Positions 7,120-9,773 of a DNA stretch of 9,773 nt are shown here, piece after piece. The notes under the pieces were generated by a model. The model did not search any database. It saw only the letters and a list, made by a program, of their open reading frames with translations, and was not told the origin of the DNA. The translations under genes and the position numbers were made by a program. The DNA is from Roseburia sp. (GTDB lineage: Bacteria; Bacillota; Clostridia; Lachnospirales; Lachnospiraceae): assembly GCA_030844625.1 (NCBI GenBank), contig JAUUNJ010000070.1, positions 1-9,773 on the forward strand, in the 5' to 3' direction. Numbering within the stretch: the first letter of the stretch is position 1; the number at the start of each line of letters is the position of its first letter.

Positions 7120-9773
7120 TTACTTTTTAATTTTTACTTTCTTAACCTTAGACCACTTTCCATACACTTTTGTCTTACCATCTAAGTTGTAAGCCCGAGC
7201 CCTTGCATACAATTTCTTTTTATTTTTAAGTTTTTTTGATTTTATAGTTACTTTAGCTTTCTTAACAAATTTCTTAACGATAGCTTTTTTGTTTTTCTTT
7301 GCTTTTTTCTTGTTTTTGTAAAGTGCTATCTGATAACCACTAACACCGCTGATTTTCTTAAGTGAAATTTTAACCTTCTTAGCGGTTTTCTTTTTTGCTT
7401 TTATTTTCTTGATTTTTACTTTTCCAGGTACTTTAACCTTTGTTTCAGCAGGTTTTACAGTTGTTTTATTTCCTGAATCTGAAGGTGTTGTAACATCTCC
7501 TGAACCGGATGGTGTTGTAGTATCTACTGAATCGGATGGTGTTGTCAGTTCATCTGAACCGGATGGCCGTTCTGTTTCTCTTGGTGTTTCCGGATCAACA
7601 ATCGGTGTTGAACCATCACCTAATTTATAGTCACCATAAAGATTATCATTTGCACCATTTGTTTTCACACCCTCTATGGTATCAGGTTTTTCGTCTTGAT
7701 TTTCCCCTACTTGTCTCTGGAATACACGCACATAGTCCACATACATGTTGGCTTCTGTAAACGTATCATAATTTGGTTCATAACCATTATCAAAAACACC
7801 GCCCGCAGCCAGATTCATAATCAAATAAAATCTCTGGTCAAATGGAGCATTGGGATTTCCCCTGTCAGCTCCTGAATACCATTCGGCATTGGTACATTTA
7901 AAATAACATTTTCCATCACAGTAAATTTTAATGCTGTCCTCTTCCCACACAAGACTGTATACATGCCAGTCAGAAAAATCTGTTTTTTTGTTTCCATTTT
8001 CAACCATGTTAAACATATCGCTGGCATTTACATTTCCAGGCCACTGTGATCCGAAATGGATGGTTCCAAATACCATATTTGGAATTCTTCCACGGCCTTC
8101 AAACACATCTATTTCACCGGAACTCGCCCATGTACCATATCTGTCATCATTTGGCATCATCCACATTGCCGGCCATACACCGGTACCTGTAGGTAATTTC
8201 GCTCTGAAGTCCACACGTCCATATTTTACAGAAAACTTATTCCTTGAAATTAATTTTCCTGATGAATACAAAGCTGTCTTTGTTTTGGACGGATCATCCT
8301 TTTGGGCAAAAGTCTTCTTGTCTTTTTTCAATGTAATTTTTAGTGACCCATTTTGAACAGATGAATTTTCCTCCGAATCTGTGTAATGTTCTAATTCTTT
8401 ATTTCCCCATCCAAAGGTATTGATATCATTCTCATCCAATAAATATCCTGTTTGTCTTGTCCATTTGGAATTATCGAGAGTTGTTCCGTTAAATTCATCA
8501 TTCCATATTAATGACCAGCCATCTGGTGTCTCAATATCTGAGTCGTTGTTATCATCAACCGTAATATCCCCCATGTCTGACACATCAGGTATCTTTGCTT
8601 CAGGGTCACCTAAAAATGTATAATAAACGTAGTTATTATTAATAGCTCCTCCACTTTGTCCATTCTGTGGATATCCGATACGTATATAGGTATCTTTCTT
8701 TACCGGTCTGAACCATAAACCATAAACATGATCCACCCAATATCCCCACTGCTGATTATCAGAATATTTACTATATCCATTTCCCTGATAAATCCATCCG
8801 CTGGAGCCCACATCGTTAAGTGCAACCCACTGTCCTCCGGTCCATTTACCATTACTGTAGGTTGCTCCAATGCAGACCTCATATGTAAATAAATCCAGAT
8901 CCTTTCTTACCGCTTCTGTTCCACCGATTTTCGGCAATTGAATTGCAAGACTGGCTGTATGGCTTTCGTTTTTTGCATCCAGTGTTGTTGTTCCATTAAA
9001 GGAAGACAGGGTCCAATTGTTTCTGACAGGTTCCTTGTATGTCACCTTTACGTCTGTATAAACAGCAGGGTTCCCCTTCTTTTGGAATCGGAGAGTAAAT
9101 GACCAGTCAATATTCAAAAACCAATATCCACCTGTTCCATCTGTATAAATTCCAAAATTCTGATCCCAGATAAATCCGGAATCTGCATTTGCCAAAAACT
9201 GCACCCAGCCTTTTCCGTCATTATTGTTTACCAGGATGTCAATATCATCCTTGACCTGATCATATATTACATTTTTATCACCATTAAAAGTCCACTCACC
9301 CCAATGGGTAGCAGAACCACCAGTAGCATCTGCCGTAATATTTGCCTCCGGTCCTGATGAAATACTTGTTAGTTTTAATACCGGAAGCTTTGTAAATGTG
9401 AACTTGTAGTCCAGATTTATATTGTTTGTTATTCCGTGGAAACGAATTTCTGTTGTTTCATTTAATTTGAACCAGCAGACCCAGCCGTCCGCATCATCTG
9501 TCCATTGCTGATGTTCCCAGCCCCATGTGCTGTTGTACAGAAAGTAACTTACATCATCAATTTTTTTCCATTCTCCATTGGTTCCCTCGTCCTGCTTTAC
9601 ATAAAGCTGGAGATCCTTTTCAACTTCCGGAAGTGCTAATTCCTGGCTTTTTTTACCGTTAAACTTTGGCATAACAAATCCAAAACTGGCATCCGTCACC
9701 CCGGATTTTGACTGTGTTGGTCCGTTGTTGCTGTCATAATAATCCATAGATGTAATTTTAGTTGTTTCAGCAG
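7120..9773 (-). CDS. Secreted GH16 endo-beta-glucanase with three N-terminal aromatic-rich modules (5' end outside window)
   Basis: The visible part is 883 residues. The frame stays open to the right edge, eight codons beyond the first in-window ATG (9747), and there is no signal peptide there, so the true start is off-window. Numbering is from that ATG. Residues about -3 to 380 hold three divergent copies of a 115-140-residue aromatic-rich module I do not recognise. Residues 411-678 are a GH16 domain: GEIDVFEG holds the nucleophile E545, D547 and acid/base E550, with GVWPAMWMM, DWHVYSLVW and IMNLAAGG around it. This points to an endo-beta-1,3- or beta-1,3-1,4-glucanase. A CxxxCxxxC (610, 614, 618) in the catalytic domain is odd. 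Residues 710-770 are a Thr/Ser/Pro linker with nonapeptide repeats, and 777-875 are the Lys-rich tail ending YGKWSKVKKVKIKK. It is the first visible gene of the cluster; its promoter must lie outside. The exact substrate is uncertain. Confidence 0.92.
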   Translation of the reverse strand, partial: AETTKITSMDYYDSNNGPTQSKSGVTDASFGFVMPKFNGKKSQELALPEVEKDLQLYVKQDEGTNGEWKKIDDVSYFLYNSTWGWEHQQWTDDADGWVCWFKLNETTEIRFHGITNNINLDYKFTFTKLPVLKLTSISSGPEANITADATGGSATHWGEWTFNGDKNVIYDQVKDDIDILVNNNDGKGWVQFLANADSGFIWDQNFGIYTDGTGGYWFLNIDWSFTLRFQKKGNPAVYTDVKVTYKEPVRNNWTLSSFNGTTTLDAKNESHTASLAIQLPKIGGTEAVRKDLDLFTYEVCIGATYSNGKWTGGQWVALNDVGSSGWIYQGNGYSKYSDNQQWGYWVDHVYGLWFRPVKKDTYIRIGYPQNGQSGGAINNNYVYYTFLGDPEAKIPDVSDMGDITVDDNNDSDIETPDGWSLIWNDEFNGTTLDNSKWTRQTGYLLDENDINTFGWGNKELEHYTDSEENSSVQNGSLKITLKKDKKTFAQKDDPSKTKTALYSSGKLISRNKFSVKYGRVDFRAKLPTGTGVWPAMWMMPNDDRYGTWASSGEIDVFEGRGRIPNMVFGTIHFGSQWPGNVNASDMFNMVENGNKKTDFSDWHVYSLVWEEDSIKIYCDGKCYFKCTNAEWYSGADRGNPNAPFDQRFYLIMNLAAGGVFDNGYEPNYDTFTEANMYVDYVRVFQRQVGENQDEKPDTIEGVKTNGANDNLYGDYKLGDGSTPIVDPETPRETERPSGSDELTTPSDSVDTTTPSGSGDVTTPSDSGNKTTVKPAETKVKVPGKVKIKKIKAKKKTAKKVKISLKKISGVSGYQIALYKNKKKAKKNKKAIVKKFVKKAKVTIKSKKLKNKKKLYARARAYNLDGKTKVYGKWSKVKKVKIKK
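7474..7566 (-). repeat. 27-bp tandem repeats encoding a Thr/Ser/Pro linker
   Basis: The plus-strand motif TGAAyCkGAwGGTGTTGT recurs at 7474, 7501 and 7528 with a partial copy at 7555, a period of 27 bp. It encodes nonapeptides of the type TTPSDSGDV in the linker of the large GH16 enzyme (residues about 728-758). It has the same function as, but a different period from, the 30-bp array in the next gene. Confidence 0.85.

Overview
The window is a low-GC, Gram-positive-looking stretch in which every supported gene lies on the minus strand. The SD sequences are strong (AGGAGG, GGAGG), intrinsic terminator and sigma-A promoter signals are recognisable, and the signal peptides are of Firmicutes type. 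Secreted proteins ending in a lysine-rich, fibronectin-like tail with a (Y)GxWSKxKxVK ending are, from my general knowledge, common in gut and rumen Lachnospiraceae (Roseburia, Butyrivibrio and Eubacterium relatives). The family-level assignment is inference.

Reading along the transcripts, from high to low coordinates, there are five genes. (1) 9773-7120 is a very large secreted GH16 endo-beta-glucanase whose 5' end is cut off by the window edge. It carries three copies of an unrecognised aromatic-rich module before the catalytic domain. (2) 7077-4687 is a 796-residue secreted protein with no catalytic domain, made of an FN3-like module, a CBM4/9-like module, a repeat linker and further beta-sandwich modules. 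(3) 4592-3450 is a 380-residue secreted protein with one CBM4/9-like module. A clear intrinsic terminator at 3360-3410 follows it. (4) 3344-1548 is a second secreted GH16 enzyme (laminarinase type) with a CBM4/9-like module. (5) 1388 to the left edge is an SSS-family sodium:solute symporter, cut at its C-terminus, with its own near-consensus promoter and a 25-bp near-palindrome next to it that looks like an operator.

The first four products share a plan: signal peptide, binding and/or catalytic modules, a Thr/Pro/Ser-rich linker, then a homologous Lys-rich C-terminal module of about 80-100 residues. None has an LPxTG, SLH or dockerin ending. The simplest reading is a surface glucan-capture locus in which two beta-glucanases and two non-catalytic binding proteins are held at the cell surface by a common cationic module. 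The substrate is most likely beta-1,3-glucan or mixed-linkage beta-glucan (laminarin, callose, cereal glucan). The role of the symporter in this pathway is uncertain, because no sugar ABC transporter or glycosidase is visible.

There is no sign of RNA genes, mobile elements or CRISPR. The plus-strand open frames are all shadows of the minus-strand genes.
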